Positions 1 through 9,047 of a DNA stretch of 64,000 nucleotides are shown here, one piece after another. The first letter of the stretch is position 1; each line of letters starts with the position of its first letter. The notes beneath the pieces were generated by a model. It searched no databases, was not told the origin of the DNA, and worked only from the letters and a program-made list of their open reading frames with translations. The position numbers and the translations under genes are program-made. The stretch is from Dehalogenimonas sp. W (GTDB lineage: Bacteria; Chloroflexota; Dehalococcoidia; Dehalococcoidales; Dehalococcoidaceae): the NCBI RefSeq assembly GCF_037094495.1, contig NZ_CP146612.1, positions 434,001-498,000 on the forward strand, in the 5' to 3' direction.

Positions 1-1
1 G

Positions 2-862
2 TCCGGTGCCATGAGCAAACACCCCAGGGTCTTCTCTCCGCTCTTTCACCGCGTCCTGTCCGCCGGCGAACAGGGCGGCAACCTGGAAGTAGTCCTGCGC
101 AATATGGCGGACTTTCTGCAACGCATGAATGAAACCCGTAAAAAAATAAAAAGCGCCCTGACCTACCCCGTCGTGGTGGCCATCGTCGCCGTTATCGTGG
201 TCGCGGTTCTGATGATCTTCGTATTACCCACGTTCACTGACATGTACCGGCAACTGGGCACGGAGTTGCCCGCTGCCACCAAGATTTTGATATCGGTAAC
301 AGACTTCTCCACCGCTTATGGCCTTTATATTTTAATTGGTTTGGCGGCAATTATTATCGGCCTGGTGGTATGGGGCCGCACCGCCAACGGCAGATATATG
401 ATTGATAAAGGCTTGCTTAGAATGCCGGTCATCGGCCGCATCATCCTGCTGTCTGAGCTTTCACGGGCCGCCCAAACAATTGCCCTGTTGTTCAAAGCCG
501 GTCTGCCTCTGCCGGAAATCATGGTGCAGGCTAAAAACGCCACTTCCAACAAAGTTGTGAGTGAGGCTTTAGAAGAAGTCCAAAGGGAGCTTATCCGCGG
601 TGAAGGCATCTCCGGGCCTATGTCCCGGCGCAAAGTCTTCCTGCCCATGATGGTCCAGATGGTCGGTGTTGGTGAAGAAACGGGCAAACTGGATGACACC
701 CTCGCCACCGTGGCCCACACCTATGATATGGAATCTGATGACCGTATCAAAGGCGCCATTGACCTGATCCAGCCGGCTATGACCGTCATCATCGGCATCA
801 TCGTCGCCTTCATTGCTGTGGCGCTGGTATCTTCCATGTACTCCATGTACGGCCAACTATAA
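2..862 (+). CDS. pilC: Type II secretion/type IV pilus inner-membrane protein, PilC/GspF family (5' end outside window)
   Basis: Polytopic inner-membrane platform protein that couples the assembly ATPase to pilin polymerisation. The reading frame stays open to the first base of the window, so the gene is cut by the window edge; 283 residues follow the first internal ATG at 11, against about 400 for the family. Visible are the cytoplasmic GspF-domain signature LSAGEQGGNLEVVL, a membrane segment (PVVVAIVAVIVVAVLMIFVL), a second hydrophobic segment, a repeat of the F domain (VGVGEETGKLDDTL) and a last membrane helix near the C-terminus. It heads a run of pilus genes on the same strand. Family assignment is firm; whether the machine makes pili, a pseudopilus or a DNA-uptake apparatus cannot be read from this gene. 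Confidence 0.9.
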   Translation, partial: SGAMSKHPRVFSPLFHRVLSAGEQGGNLEVVLRNMADFLQRMNETRKKIKSALTYPVVVAIVAVIVVAVLMIFVLPTFTDMYRQLGTELPAATKILISVTDFSTAYGLYILIGLAAIIIGLVVWGRTANGRYMIDKGLLRMPVIGRIILLSELSRAAQTIALLFKAGLPLPEIMVQAKNATSNKVVSEALEEVQRELIRGEGISGPMSRRKVFLPMMVQMVGVGEETGKLDDTLATVAHTYDMESDDRIKGAIDLIQPAMTVIIGIIVAFIAVALVSSMYSMYGQL

Positions 863-910
863 ATAAGAATAACACTCCACCGGTAGCGGCGGACAAACGA
901 GAGGGCCTTT

Positions 911-1330
911 ATGGCCGCTATGAATAAAATAAAATTGAAGAAAAACGGCTTCAGCATGGTTGAAGTGCTGATTGCGTTGCTGTTGCTGGGTACCGTCGGA
1001 CTCGGTTTCTTGGCGGTACTGGCCAATTCTTCCAGCCATACGCTTAATGCGGATGTCAGAGCGACGGCGGAAAGTATCGCCCGCAGTCAGATGGAATATG
1101 TTAAAGCCCAACCCTATGACGGATCCAATCCACCTGTTTATTTGGTGGATACTACAAAATTTGATGCCACGATATGGCAGATTACCATCACCGGAGAACG
1201 CCTGGATCCACGGGGCGATGGTACCGGCAACGATGACGGTCTTCAAAAGATTACCATCACCGTGGAATACTATCGTGGCGGATCATGGGATGACGTTGTG
1301 GTACTGGAGGGTTACAAGTACACAGGATGA
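911..1330 (+). CDS. Prepilin-like protein with type III N-methylation site (PilV/GspI-like)
   Basis: Minor pilin or pseudopilin. The N-terminus has a short basic leader followed by G-FSMVEVLIALLLLG, the prepilin peptidase site (cleavage after Gly, Phe at +1, Glu at +5) and the hydrophobic assembly helix. The remaining roughly 100 residues are a small globular domain without recognised motifs. A GAGAGGG ribosome-binding site at 899-905 sits 5 nt before ATG 911; ATG 920 is an alternative start. Its stop overlaps the start of the next prepilin gene as ATGA. Position after PilC and before a PulJ-like gene suggests a minor pilin priming the filament. Confidence 0.85.
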   Translation: MAAMNKIKLKKNGFSMVEVLIALLLLGTVGLGFLAVLANSSSHTLNADVRATAESIARSQMEYVKAQPYDGSNPPVYLVDTTKFDATIWQITITGERLDPRGDGTGNDDGLQKITITVEYYRGGSWDDVVVLEGYKYTG

Positions 1331-1869
1331 AGATGCTGTTTAAGCGCCTGTTTAATACCAGGCGGGGATTTACCCTGGTGGAAGTGTTGGTAGCCCTAAC
1401 CATCACCGGCTTGATCATGGGTGGTATTTCCACGGGTATCATCCAGCTTATGTCAATATCAGAGCGGAATACCAACGCCATCACCGCCCAACGTCAACTG
1501 CAACAGGCTGGCGATGCCATCAGCACCGATGTCGTGCAAGCACGCCGTGTATTATATGGGCAAGGAAATACTCCGGCGGGTACGGGCTTCAGCATAGTAC
1601 TGGAATGGACCAATCTCGTCGGTAATGAATTCACCATCACCTATCGGATTACTAATGACGGCCTGCTTCTCCGGGACGAGTCCATCAATGGCGGCACAGC
1701 CACCACCAGAAAGATAGCCGAGCATATCAGCACCTCAGCGGCAAACACTTTTTTTGTTCCCAGGTCAGGGTTCCCCGGGACCTATACCCTGACCATCACA
1801 GCCATAATAGAGGGCAGATACACAGTAACAGAGACCCGGATTTATGAAGTCCGGCAGAGGTCAAGCTAA
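1327..1869 (+). CDS. Prepilin-like protein (PilW/PulJ-like)
   Basis: Second prepilin-type protein, 180 residues. Basic leader ending in RRG, then FTLVEVLVALTITGLIMGG, matching the prepilin peptidase consensus with Glu at mature position 5. After the helix come 130 residues with a beta-rich, polar composition, as in PulJ/PilW minor pilins. It is translationally coupled: the ATG overlaps the preceding stop (ATGA at 1327), and its own TAA overlaps the next start (TAATG at 1867). This tight coupling implies the minor pilins are made in fixed proportion. The subclass assignment rests on order and length and is tentative. Confidence 0.85.
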   Translation: MKMLFKRLFNTRRGFTLVEVLVALTITGLIMGGISTGIIQLMSISERNTNAITAQRQLQQAGDAISTDVVQARRVLYGQGNTPAGTGFSIVLEWTNLVGNEFTITYRITNDGLLLRDESINGGTATTRKIAEHISTSAANTFFVPRSGFPGTYTLTITAIIEGRYTVTETRIYEVRQRSS

Positions 1870-4844
1870 TGAAAAAATCATTTTCCATACTTAATAAAAG
1901 CCAGCGCGGGCAAGCGCTGATATCAATGCTGGTGTTTATTGCCATCGGCGCCATTATCTTGGCTCCAGTCCTCAATTATATCGGTACCGGTTTAATTGTC
2001 GGTGAGGTTTTTCAGGAAAAAACTGATGATTACTACTCAGCAGATGCCGGCATCGTCGATGCTCAGTGGCAGATAAAATATGACCGCTTAAGCACCATTT
2101 TCCCTTCTCCGGAATATGATCAGTACAATTTTAATAATCCTGACTGGGGAGCCACCGTTGACGGAGATGGAGGTTGGTATTATCCCAGTGAAGTCGGTGA
2201 CTATGATGGTATTCACATTGCTTCCATTAACGACCGGGAAGTAGCTGTACAGGTCAGTAACATCTGGGTACCCTCCAATATTGATACACCCGATGCCGCT
2301 ACAGCCAAGAATCTGGCGGAAACCTATACGCTTGTTGTCACCGGCCGAGATACCGGGACCATAGATACTTCGGGCCGTAAATTTGAAGTATCCATTACTT
2401 ATTATCCGGACGGGTCTAATCCCTCTCTTGAAACCATCGGGGTCTGGTTGCCTCCAGGCTTCACAGTCGTGACCGATGGTTCTCACGGGCTATACATAAA
2501 TGGTGAGGAATATGAGTCTTTAACCAGCCAGTCTCAGTCAGCCAACGCCAACGGCACCGCGTTTGTCTGGGAACTGGATACCCCTACAGAATTCAGTGAC
2601 ATGCCTCAGGTGGCTTCCAATGACAATCCGATCCGCCTGATTGTGACTTTCTGGTATCGGTACGAAGTGACCGGTCAGGAAAACAGCCGGATCGCTCAGA
2701 CAGTCGGCTGGGTAACAACCGACGATGATGACCTGTTCGCCTGGGACGCGGATGTTCATGTTATCGCCTTAACCTCCAAGGCCTCCAGCACCTATATTGA
2801 CGCCATTGTCATCAGACAAGAAACGCGGCAGTTGGGCGAATCGGTTAACGGTGATTATTTTGCCACCGGCAACTCCCTGCTTTCTCCAACCTCCAACCAG
2901 GCCTTCCGTGACCGCTTCTACGGTGCCAGTGGAACCGAAGTGGCAGCAAACGACATACCGGCTGGAGCTAAGATAGAAGCGGTCTATCTCTACTGGAGCG
3001 GCTGGATAGACTGGCATGGTTACAATCCGTATGGTTCTTCAGACACGGTACTAAGCCCGCCGGGCATTGAAACAGCCTCCAGTTGGACCAGCTCTGCCTG
3101 GCCTACCTGGTCCAATGGCAGCAGGTGGATAATTTCCAGCGGCCAGTTCCGAGCCCGAGGAGGCAGCTATTCTGAAAGCCAGTTGACCCTGACCTCAGGC
3201 GTTGTCGACCTGAGTTCTTATTCCTCTGACACAGTGTATATTTACTGGAACCAATCGGAAGGCGGCACTTTGGAGGATGATGACCGGCTTTATTACGCCT
3301 TCAATGACGGCACCGGCTGGAGTTCCTATTTTGAGGCCTTCCGTAATGATGGTCCCCCATCTTCTTTTTCTGTGGTCATTCCTTCGGAATATCTGACAGC
3401 AGGATTCCAGGTACGGTTTTATGCCGATATTAATGCCACAAACGAATATATGTATCTGGATAATATCCAGCTGGTAATCCCCTCCATTTTCCTTGACTCC
3501 TGTTCCAGCCTGTCCGGCTGGATACAGACCGGTTCCACCTGGTCTGTATCCAGCGGCAGATTCCGCGGCGTCGGCGGCGGCACCACCACCGCCAGTTATC
3601 TGGAACTCTCTGGAAGCCTGAACCTGTCATCATATGCCGGGGTCAGCCTGGCGGCTTCCTTTGACCTGACCAATGTGTCATTAGGTTCCGGCGAAACCCT
3701 TATCCTCAGCTTTTCCGGCAATGGGGGTACTAATTGGGGCGGTGACGTCGTGGTCGCTAATTCATCTTCTACTTCCGGTTTTGTCAGTACTCTTATTCCG
3801 GACGCTTATAAAACAAATGATTTCAAGATGAGATTTAAAATCACAGCCGGTTCTTCCCTCAACGATTATGTCTATATTGACAACATCGCTATATCCGGCC
3901 CGACCTTGAAATATCCGACCAATGGCGACCCCAGCGCCATCAGCCATCTGGTGGAAGAAACAGCTAAGGTCAATCAGGTGAATTTCGGTACCACCGGCGG
4001 CAATACGCAAACCGTTACCGCAGATACTTATCAGGTTCTGGCTAACCAGTACGGCGCGATTGATGCAGATTTCATCAGCACCTGGTCCTATATGGCTATG
4101 GCTGATATTACCGATCAAGTGAATAACTGGATTCTCGATGGGGACGCGGCGAGCAATGGGGCGGCAACCTATACTTTGGGGCATGTAATCGCCGCCAACG
4201 CCGAGGATCCGCTGTATTCTTTCAATTTCTACGGCGGCGGCACTACTGGATACCCCCTGGGTACTCCCGCCCTTAATACCAGTGACTTGCCATACCAATA
4301 CAGCTATGCCGGTTGGTCTATGATTATCATCTACTCCAGCCCGGAGACAAAAAGCCGCCAGTTATGGCTGTATGACATCGCTACGCCGGGCTTCACCTTC
4401 TCCGAGGCGTGGGAACCTTCCGGTATCACCGACCCTGATTTTGACGGTGATGGCAACGGCGGCGGCACCATCAGCGGTTTCCTGGTGCCGGAAGGTATTG
4501 AACTTGAGAATAATTCCAGCAAGATGACCGTCTTTGTGCTTGAGGGCGATAGTGGGATTACCGGTGATCAGATTATTGTTACCGGACAGGACGGGAACAG
4601 TCAGGCTTTAGCCAATGCGGCTTCTCCATCCACCAATGTTTGGAATTCTACTTCCCCCGGACTTTCATATCCGGGTATTGATATTGACACTTTCTACGTC
4701 AATTACCCGCTGATTGAACCTGGAGACACGTCAGCCACCATCAATCTACCGACACAGAGCGACGGTTTCCTTCTGGGTTATATCATAATTTCGTTCCGGA
4801 GCGACACCACGACGGGCGGTGCTATTTCGTATTTGATTCGTTGA
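1869..4844 (+). CDS. Large pilus-associated surface protein with N-terminal membrane anchor
   Basis: 991-residue exported protein. Residues 14-40 (RGQALISMLVFIAIGAIILA) form a PilX/Tad-like membrane helix following a basic leader, but the strict prepilin G-F-T-L-x-E site is absent. The rest is extracellular in character, rich in Ser, Thr, Gly, Tyr and Trp. Two related beta-sandwich-like modules lie at about 395-535 and 540-680; each begins with a W-x-S-G-R/Q-F-R pattern and ends in Y-x-Y-L/I-D-N-I, similar to MAM or jelly-roll lectin-like folds. The start overlaps the previous stop. I infer a tip adhesin or a large PilX/PilY1-like component; no known family was securely recognised. Confidence 0.75.
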   Translation: MKKSFSILNKSQRGQALISMLVFIAIGAIILAPVLNYIGTGLIVGEVFQEKTDDYYSADAGIVDAQWQIKYDRLSTIFPSPEYDQYNFNNPDWGATVDGDGGWYYPSEVGDYDGIHIASINDREVAVQVSNIWVPSNIDTPDAATAKNLAETYTLVVTGRDTGTIDTSGRKFEVSITYYPDGSNPSLETIGVWLPPGFTVVTDGSHGLYINGEEYESLTSQSQSANANGTAFVWELDTPTEFSDMPQVASNDNPIRLIVTFWYRYEVTGQENSRIAQTVGWVTTDDDDLFAWDADVHVIALTSKASSTYIDAIVIRQETRQLGESVNGDYFATGNSLLSPTSNQAFRDRFYGASGTEVAANDIPAGAKIEAVYLYWSGWIDWHGYNPYGSSDTVLSPPGIETASSWTSSAWPTWSNGSRWIISSGQFRARGGSYSESQLTLTSGVVDLSSYSSDTVYIYWNQSEGGTLEDDDRLYYAFNDGTGWSSYFEAFRNDGPPSSFSVVIPSEYLTAGFQVRFYADINATNEYMYLDNIQLVIPSIFLDSCSSLSGWIQTGSTWSVSSGRFRGVGGGTTTASYLELSGSLNLSSYAGVSLAASFDLTNVSLGSGETLILSFSGNGGTNWGGDVVVANSSSTSGFVSTLIPDAYKTNDFKMRFKITAGSSLNDYVYIDNIAISGPTLKYPTNGDPSAISHLVEETAKVNQVNFGTTGGNTQTVTADTYQVLANQYGAIDADFISTWSYMAMADITDQVNNWILDGDAASNGAATYTLGHVIAANAEDPLYSFNFYGGGTTGYPLGTPALNTSDLPYQYSYAGWSMIIIYSSPETKSRQLWLYDIATPGFTFSEAWEPSGITDPDFDGDGNGGGTISGFLVPEGIELENNSSKMTVFVLEGDSGITGDQIIVTGQDGNSQALANAASPSTNVWNSTSPGLSYPGIDIDTFYVNYPLIEPGDTSATINLPTQSDGFLLGYIIISFRSDTTTGGAISYLIR

Positions 4845-4890
4845 GAGGAATTTCTTAAATGCACAAACCTAATGTCAAAAGGAGCCTGGC

Positions 4891-5520
4891 ATGAAGATCA
4901 GTAAGCCATTAATTGTGGTTCTTTTCCTGGGCATTATTGCCATCGGTGCCGGTATGCTGTACATGCTCTGGCAGGATGAGCGCGACCGGGAAGCCCAGCT
5001 TAACGCCAGCCTGGACACCACACAGGCATTATTGCCGGTTGTTCAGGACGGAGTCACCAGCGCCGAAGATGAACTGACGGCGGCAGAGGCGAAACTGGCG
5101 GAAACACAGGCCCGCATGACCGCCGCCAGGGCTGCGCTGGATGAATTCATCGCCAAATTCCCGACGCCGATTCATCCGGCGGCAATTCAAACCATTGATT
5201 ACGGCACCCGGTTATTTATCCGCGCCGCCAATCATTCATTGAACCTCGTGGAGTTTAACGCTGAGGACTTCAGTACAATAACCATTGACAAAATCAGATA
5301 TCAGAGCACCTCTTTTGTGTTTCATGTTACCGGCAATATTGAAAACATCAATAACTTTATCGGCAGCCTGGAAACTGTGGCCTTGATTGAACCGTATCTT
5401 ACGGTGACCATAGACTCAGTTCAGATAGAAATATACCATGAATACGACCCTGAAATAGCCGCGGTACCTTCGCCGGAGGCAACAATCGCCATAACCTTGA
5501 TGGCACTGGAGGACAATTAA
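4891..5520 (+). CDS. pilO: PilO-like pilus alignment-complex protein
   Basis: 209-residue bitopic membrane protein: short cytoplasmic N-terminus, one helix (residues 6-27, LIVVLFLGIIAIGAGMLYML), a coiled coil (about 30-95, rich in Ala, Glu, Gln) and a C-terminal domain of about 100 residues containing the IENINNFIGSLE stretch typical of PilO/PilN ferredoxin-like folds. A GGAG site precedes ATG 4891. It lies directly before the PilM-PilN fusion, the reverse of the usual M-N-O order. Assignment rests on topology, domain pattern and context rather than on catalytic residues. Confidence 0.7.
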   Translation: MKISKPLIVVLFLGIIAIGAGMLYMLWQDERDREAQLNASLDTTQALLPVVQDGVTSAEDELTAAEAKLAETQARMTAARAALDEFIAKFPTPIHPAAIQTIDYGTRLFIRAANHSLNLVEFNAEDFSTITIDKIRYQSTSFVFHVTGNIENINNFIGSLETVALIEPYLTVTIDSVQIEIYHEYDPEIAAVPSPEATIAITLMALEDN

Positions 5521-5521
5521 A

Positions 5522-7003
5522 ATGTCAAAACAAGTATCTTTGTTTATTGAGGACCGCGAGATCAAACTACTGGTCACCAACGGTAAGGTCGTGGAAAAAT
5601 GGGCCTCGTTGATGCTGGATTCCGGGCTGGTGACTGACGGCGTCATCCAGCAGGAAGACACCGTGGCCGAAATCCTGAAAAACTTTATGGCGGAACAGGA
5701 ACTGGCCGGCTCTGCCGTGGTCGCTTCGCTGTCAGGCTTAAATTCCATCTTCCGCATTATCTCTCTGCCGGCAGATGTGCCGAAAAACATCCTGGATGAT
5801 GCCATTCAGAATGAAGCTACCCGTGTCATTCCGATACCGATGGATCAGGTATATCTGTCCCGGCAATTGCTCAGTGCCGCCGATTTGGAACACCGCTATT
5901 TTCTGGTAGCCTATCCTAAAAATGCCACCGAAGCGCTGGTACGCACCGTTATGAAGGCCGGACTCAAGATAAAATTCATGGATGTTGCTCCATTAGCGTT
6001 AGCCCGGCTGGCTAACGTCAACCGGGCCGTCATGGTCAATACTTGGTTGTACAATATTGACATTATTATCCTTGTGGACAGGGTTCCGGAAGTCATCCGC
6101 TCTTTCCCGCTGCCGTCGGAAACCATGACCGATGCAGAGCGGATAATGAGTATCGCCGAGGAAATCTCACGCACCATTACCTTTTACAATTCCTCGCATA
6201 CCGAGAACCCGCTGAATGCCGAAGTACCCGTGCTGGTATCCGGCGGACTGACCCGTGACGTGAACGCCTGGCCCGCACTGGGTGGGCAGGAAGGGCACCC
6301 GGTGGCGGCGCTGACAACGCCGTTTGAAGCGCCGGAAGGCTTTGATGTGAGCCAATTCATCGTCAACCTGGGATTGGTACCCCTGCCGAAAGAAGATACC
6401 GCCTTCGGCAGTGTGATCAATGTTAATGTGCTGCCGTCACAGTATCTGCCCAAGGGCATCAACTGGTTCAATATCCTGGCGCCGGTAGCCGGAGTTGTCC
6501 TAATCGGAGGGCTGGTTTATGGCTGGTTCCTGATAGATGACTTCAAGACCCAAAACGATGAAATACAGACTAGAATTGATGCTGTTCAGACACAGGTAAC
6601 GCTGGCTCAGGCGGATATCGCCCGGATTCAGGCCGAGACGTCTGGTTTAGAGTCTCAGACTGCGGGTGTTGAAACTGCCATTACACCGATTATCACTAAA
6701 ACCAATTCCCTGGAAGCCCAGTATCAGTATATGCGTGACCAGCGGGAGGAAGCGTCTGGAGATGTCCGCAACGCCTGGATACAGATTCCTTCAACCAAGG
6801 TCACCGTGGACACCATAGACTGGAATGACGGTGTTCTATCTGTGACGGGTATTGCCACCGAAAGTGAAACTAATGTTTTTGCTTACGCCGCGGCTCTCAG
6901 AGACCTCCACCGCTTTGAAAATGTGATTGTTTCTGAAATAACAAAAGAATTAACCGAAGATACCAAGGTTTATGTATATAATTTCACCCTGATTCTCTAT
7001 TAG
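5522..7003 (+). CDS. PilM-PilN fusion protein
   Basis: 493 residues combining two proteins that are normally separate. Residues 1-310 form an actin-like ATPase of the PilM/FtsA type, starting with MSKQVSLFIEDREIKLLV and containing an internal VPVLVSGGLTRDV nucleotide-binding motif. Residues 318-340 are a membrane helix (FNILAPVAGVVLIGGLVYGW), followed by a coiled coil (345-400) and a PilN-like C-terminal fold. In typical systems the short N-terminal peptide of PilN docks onto cytoplasmic PilM; here the two are covalently joined. The start lies one base after the PilO-like stop. Nothing suggests a sequencing artefact, since the frame is continuous across the junction. Confidence 0.85.
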   Translation: MSKQVSLFIEDREIKLLVTNGKVVEKWASLMLDSGLVTDGVIQQEDTVAEILKNFMAEQELAGSAVVASLSGLNSIFRIISLPADVPKNILDDAIQNEATRVIPIPMDQVYLSRQLLSAADLEHRYFLVAYPKNATEALVRTVMKAGLKIKFMDVAPLALARLANVNRAVMVNTWLYNIDIIILVDRVPEVIRSFPLPSETMTDAERIMSIAEEISRTITFYNSSHTENPLNAEVPVLVSGGLTRDVNAWPALGGQEGHPVAALTTPFEAPEGFDVSQFIVNLGLVPLPKEDTAFGSVINVNVLPSQYLPKGINWFNILAPVAGVVLIGGLVYGWFLIDDFKTQNDEIQTRIDAVQTQVTLAQADIARIQAETSGLESQTAGVETAITPIITKTNSLEAQYQYMRDQREEASGDVRNAWIQIPSTKVTVDTIDWNDGVLSVTGIATESETNVFAYAAALRDLHRFENVIVSEITKELTEDTKVYVYNFTLILY

Positions 7004-7041
7004 CTGCTGATTGAATCGCTGCCAATTGTAGAAAGAAAAAC

Positions 7042-8163
7042 ATGATAGACATCTTTGCCCTTATCACTGAAGCCCGGGATCGGGACGGATCCGACCTGCA
7101 CATGGTGGTGGATTCTCCGCCGCTGGTGCGGGTGCGCGGCTCGCTGGAGCACCTTGCCGCGCCGCCGCTGACGGCACAGGATACCGAAGACGCCCTGGCC
7201 CAGCTGGCATTGCCGGAAGACGTGGAAATCTTCCAGAAGGAAAAGGAACTGGATTTCGGCTTCACCATGCCCGGTGTGGGGCGCTTGCGCTGCAATGCCG
7301 CCAAACAGCGGGGGGCCGTCAGCCTGGCAGTGCGGCTGTTGCCGCCCCAAATCCCGACAGTTGAAGAACTGGAACTGCCGGATATCTGCAAGGACCTTAT
7401 CACCGTCCCCCGGGGACTGGTGGTAGTCACCGGCCCCACCGGCTCCGGCAAATCAACCACTCTGGCCGCCATGATGCAACACCTTAACCACACCGAAGCC
7501 AAGCATGTGGTCACCATTGAAGACCCTATTGAGTATATCCATCCTTCGGTTAAGTGCGCCATCACCCAGCGTCAGCTGGGGACCGATACGCTGTCATTTT
7601 CCCATGCGCTGAAACACGTCCTGCGGCAGAACCCGGATGTCATCATGGTGGGTGAAATGCGGGACCTGGACACCGCCGCGGCGGTACTTAACGTGGCAGA
7701 AACCGGCCATCTGGTGCTGTCCACCAGTCACGCCCCCAGCACTTACCAGGCACTGGAACGCATTATTGATCTCTTTCCGCCTCATGAACGCCACCTGGCC
7801 CAGACCCGGCTGGCCTCCCTCATGGTCGGCGTCCTGTGTCAGACGCTGGTGCCCCGCTCCATCGGTACCGGCCGTATCGCCGCGGTGGAAGTCATGCTGG
7901 CCAACGGCGCCGTCAGAAACCTGATACGCGAAGGCAAGATTTACCAGTTACCCAACGTTATCCGCACCAGCCGGGAAGAGGGCATGATTACGCTGGATGA
8001 GTCATTGGTGGATCTGTGCCGACGAGGCAAAATTGGCCGGGATACGGTATTTGAATTCTGTAATGAAACCGATGAAGTGGAACGGCTGATGGGTAGCAAC
8101 AACGGACACTCCGGCAATGGCCGACGCAAGGCTAAAAGCACCACGCTGTCAATGTTGTTCTAG
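7042..8163 (+). CDS. pilT: PilT-type secretion ATPase
   Basis: Hexameric ATPase that powers pilus retraction or movement. 373 residues, close to the family length. Walker A GPTGSGKST at about 131-139, an Asp box (VTIEDPIEY), Walker B (NPDVIMVGEMRD) and a His box (AETGHLVLSTSHA) are all present; the C-terminal NLIREGK motif is characteristic of PilT rather than PilB. ATG 7042 follows a GAAAGAAAA stretch, a weak ribosome-binding site. It is the last gene of the pilus operon, followed by a non-coding repeat region. No PilB assembly ATPase, prepilin peptidase or PilQ is in the window; PilB probably lies upstream of PilC. Confidence 0.9.
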   Translation: MIDIFALITEARDRDGSDLHMVVDSPPLVRVRGSLEHLAAPPLTAQDTEDALAQLALPEDVEIFQKEKELDFGFTMPGVGRLRCNAAKQRGAVSLAVRLLPPQIPTVEELELPDICKDLITVPRGLVVVTGPTGSGKSTTLAAMMQHLNHTEAKHVVTIEDPIEYIHPSVKCAITQRQLGTDTLSFSHALKHVLRQNPDVIMVGEMRDLDTAAAVLNVAETGHLVLSTSHAPSTYQALERIIDLFPPHERHLAQTRLASLMVGVLCQTLVPRSIGTGRIAAVEVMLANGAVRNLIREGKIYQLPNVIRTSREEGMITLDESLVDLCRRGKIGRDTVFEFCNETDEVERLMGSNNGHSGNGRRKAKSTTLSMLF

Positions 8164-8322
8164 TCGTCAGTTAGCAGTTAGCAGTTGTCAGTAATCAGTT
8201 TTCAGACATCATCATTCAGCTGTCAGCTGTTAGTAGAGGCAGTAGGTAGTTTACAGTAACTAGTTGTCAGTTTTCAGCCGGCAGCTTTCAGCTATTAGTG
8301 GGCAGTGGGTGGTTACAGCAAA
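8164..8322. repeat. Degenerate heptad repeat array (CAG every 7 bp)
   Basis: Non-coding stretch after the PilT gene in which the tetranucleotide NCAG recurs at exact 7-bp steps (8167, 8174, 8181, 8188, 8195, 8202), then continues less regularly with TCAGCTG, GCAGTAG, TCAGTTT and GCAGCTT units. Related arrays occur at 9629, 9948, 26065, 31738, 32002 and 32227. There is no open frame or hairpin typical of a gene. Confidence 0.8.
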
Positions 8323-8406
8323 GGGTGCTGGGGCTTTAAGACAAACGTAAGCCTTATTCAGATATTGGAAATTGGTAGTATTTGTAGTATTGGTAGTATT
8401 TAGCGT

Positions 8407-8443
8407 TTGTACCTCCCCCCTCCTTCCCCCTATAATGTTGCCC
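8407..8443 (+). promoter_or_regulatory. Promoter of the P-loop kinase gene, apparently leaderless
   Basis: TTGTAC at 8407-8412 and a perfect TATAAT at 8431-8436 are separated by 18 bp. The expected transcription start, 6-8 bases past the -10 box, coincides with ATG 8444. No Shine-Dalgarno sequence precedes that ATG; the upstream bases are C-rich. Transcription and translation would therefore begin at the same base. Confidence 0.6.
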
Positions 8444-8998
8444 ATGAATTCACCCAAAATCATCGCTATGGTCGGTATGGCCGGCGCCGGCAAAACCGAG
8501 GTTTCCCGCTTTTTTGAAGAAAACGGCTACACCCGTGTCCGCTTCGGCGACGTGACCGACGATGAGGTTAAACGCCGCGGCCTGCCGGTGAATGAAGCCA
8601 ACGAACGCACCGTCCGTGAAGCGCTGCGGCAGGAACTAGGCATGGCGGCTTACGCCCAACTCAATCAACCGCGCATTGACGCGGCGCTCCATGACGGTCC
8701 GGTGGTCATTGACGGTCTCTACTCCTGGGAGGAGTACATCTTTCTCAAGGACTATTACAAAGATGAACTGGCCGTGGCGGCGGTCTGGGCCTCACCCGGC
8801 ACCCGCGCTAAACGACTGGCTACCCGCGGCATCCGGCCGCTGACCCGCGAGGAGACTTTTTCCCGTGACCGGGCCGAGGTGGAGAAAGTCAGCAAGGCCG
8901 GCCCTATCGCCGTAGCGGACTACATGATCACCAACGAAGGCGATTTTGAGGCGCTGCGGGCACAGGTGGAGCAACTCATCCACGGGTTAAAGTCATGA
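8444..8998 (+). CDS. P-loop nucleoside/dephospho-CoA kinase-like protein
   Basis: 184-residue small kinase fold. The P-loop GMAGAGKTEV lies at residues 9-18, a lid-like RGIRPLTREETFSRDR near 130 and a C-terminal ITNEGDFEALRAQVEQL, an ending shared by dephospho-CoA kinases and the archaeal UPF0200 kinases. The start was set at ATG 8444 because it follows a TATAAT box by 7 bases; a longer frame to 8372 would add a hydrophobic, unlike-family N-terminus. The substrate cannot be deduced. It stands alone between repeats and the dCMP deaminase gene, possibly a nucleotide-metabolism pair. Confidence 0.75.
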   Translation: MNSPKIIAMVGMAGAGKTEVSRFFEENGYTRVRFGDVTDDEVKRRGLPVNEANERTVREALRQELGMAAYAQLNQPRIDAALHDGPVVIDGLYSWEEYIFLKDYYKDELAVAAVWASPGTRAKRLATRGIRPLTREETFSRDRAEVEKVSKAGPIAVADYMITNEGDFEALRAQVEQLIHGLKS

Positions 8999-9047
8999 AT
9001 GCGCTAACCCCAGCCCGTCTTTGCGACCCCTTGATCAAGGTTTGTAG

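Noticed and set aside
8164-8322. CRISPR array
   Set aside because: Repeats are 7-bp degenerate units without spacers of constant length; no cas genes in the window.
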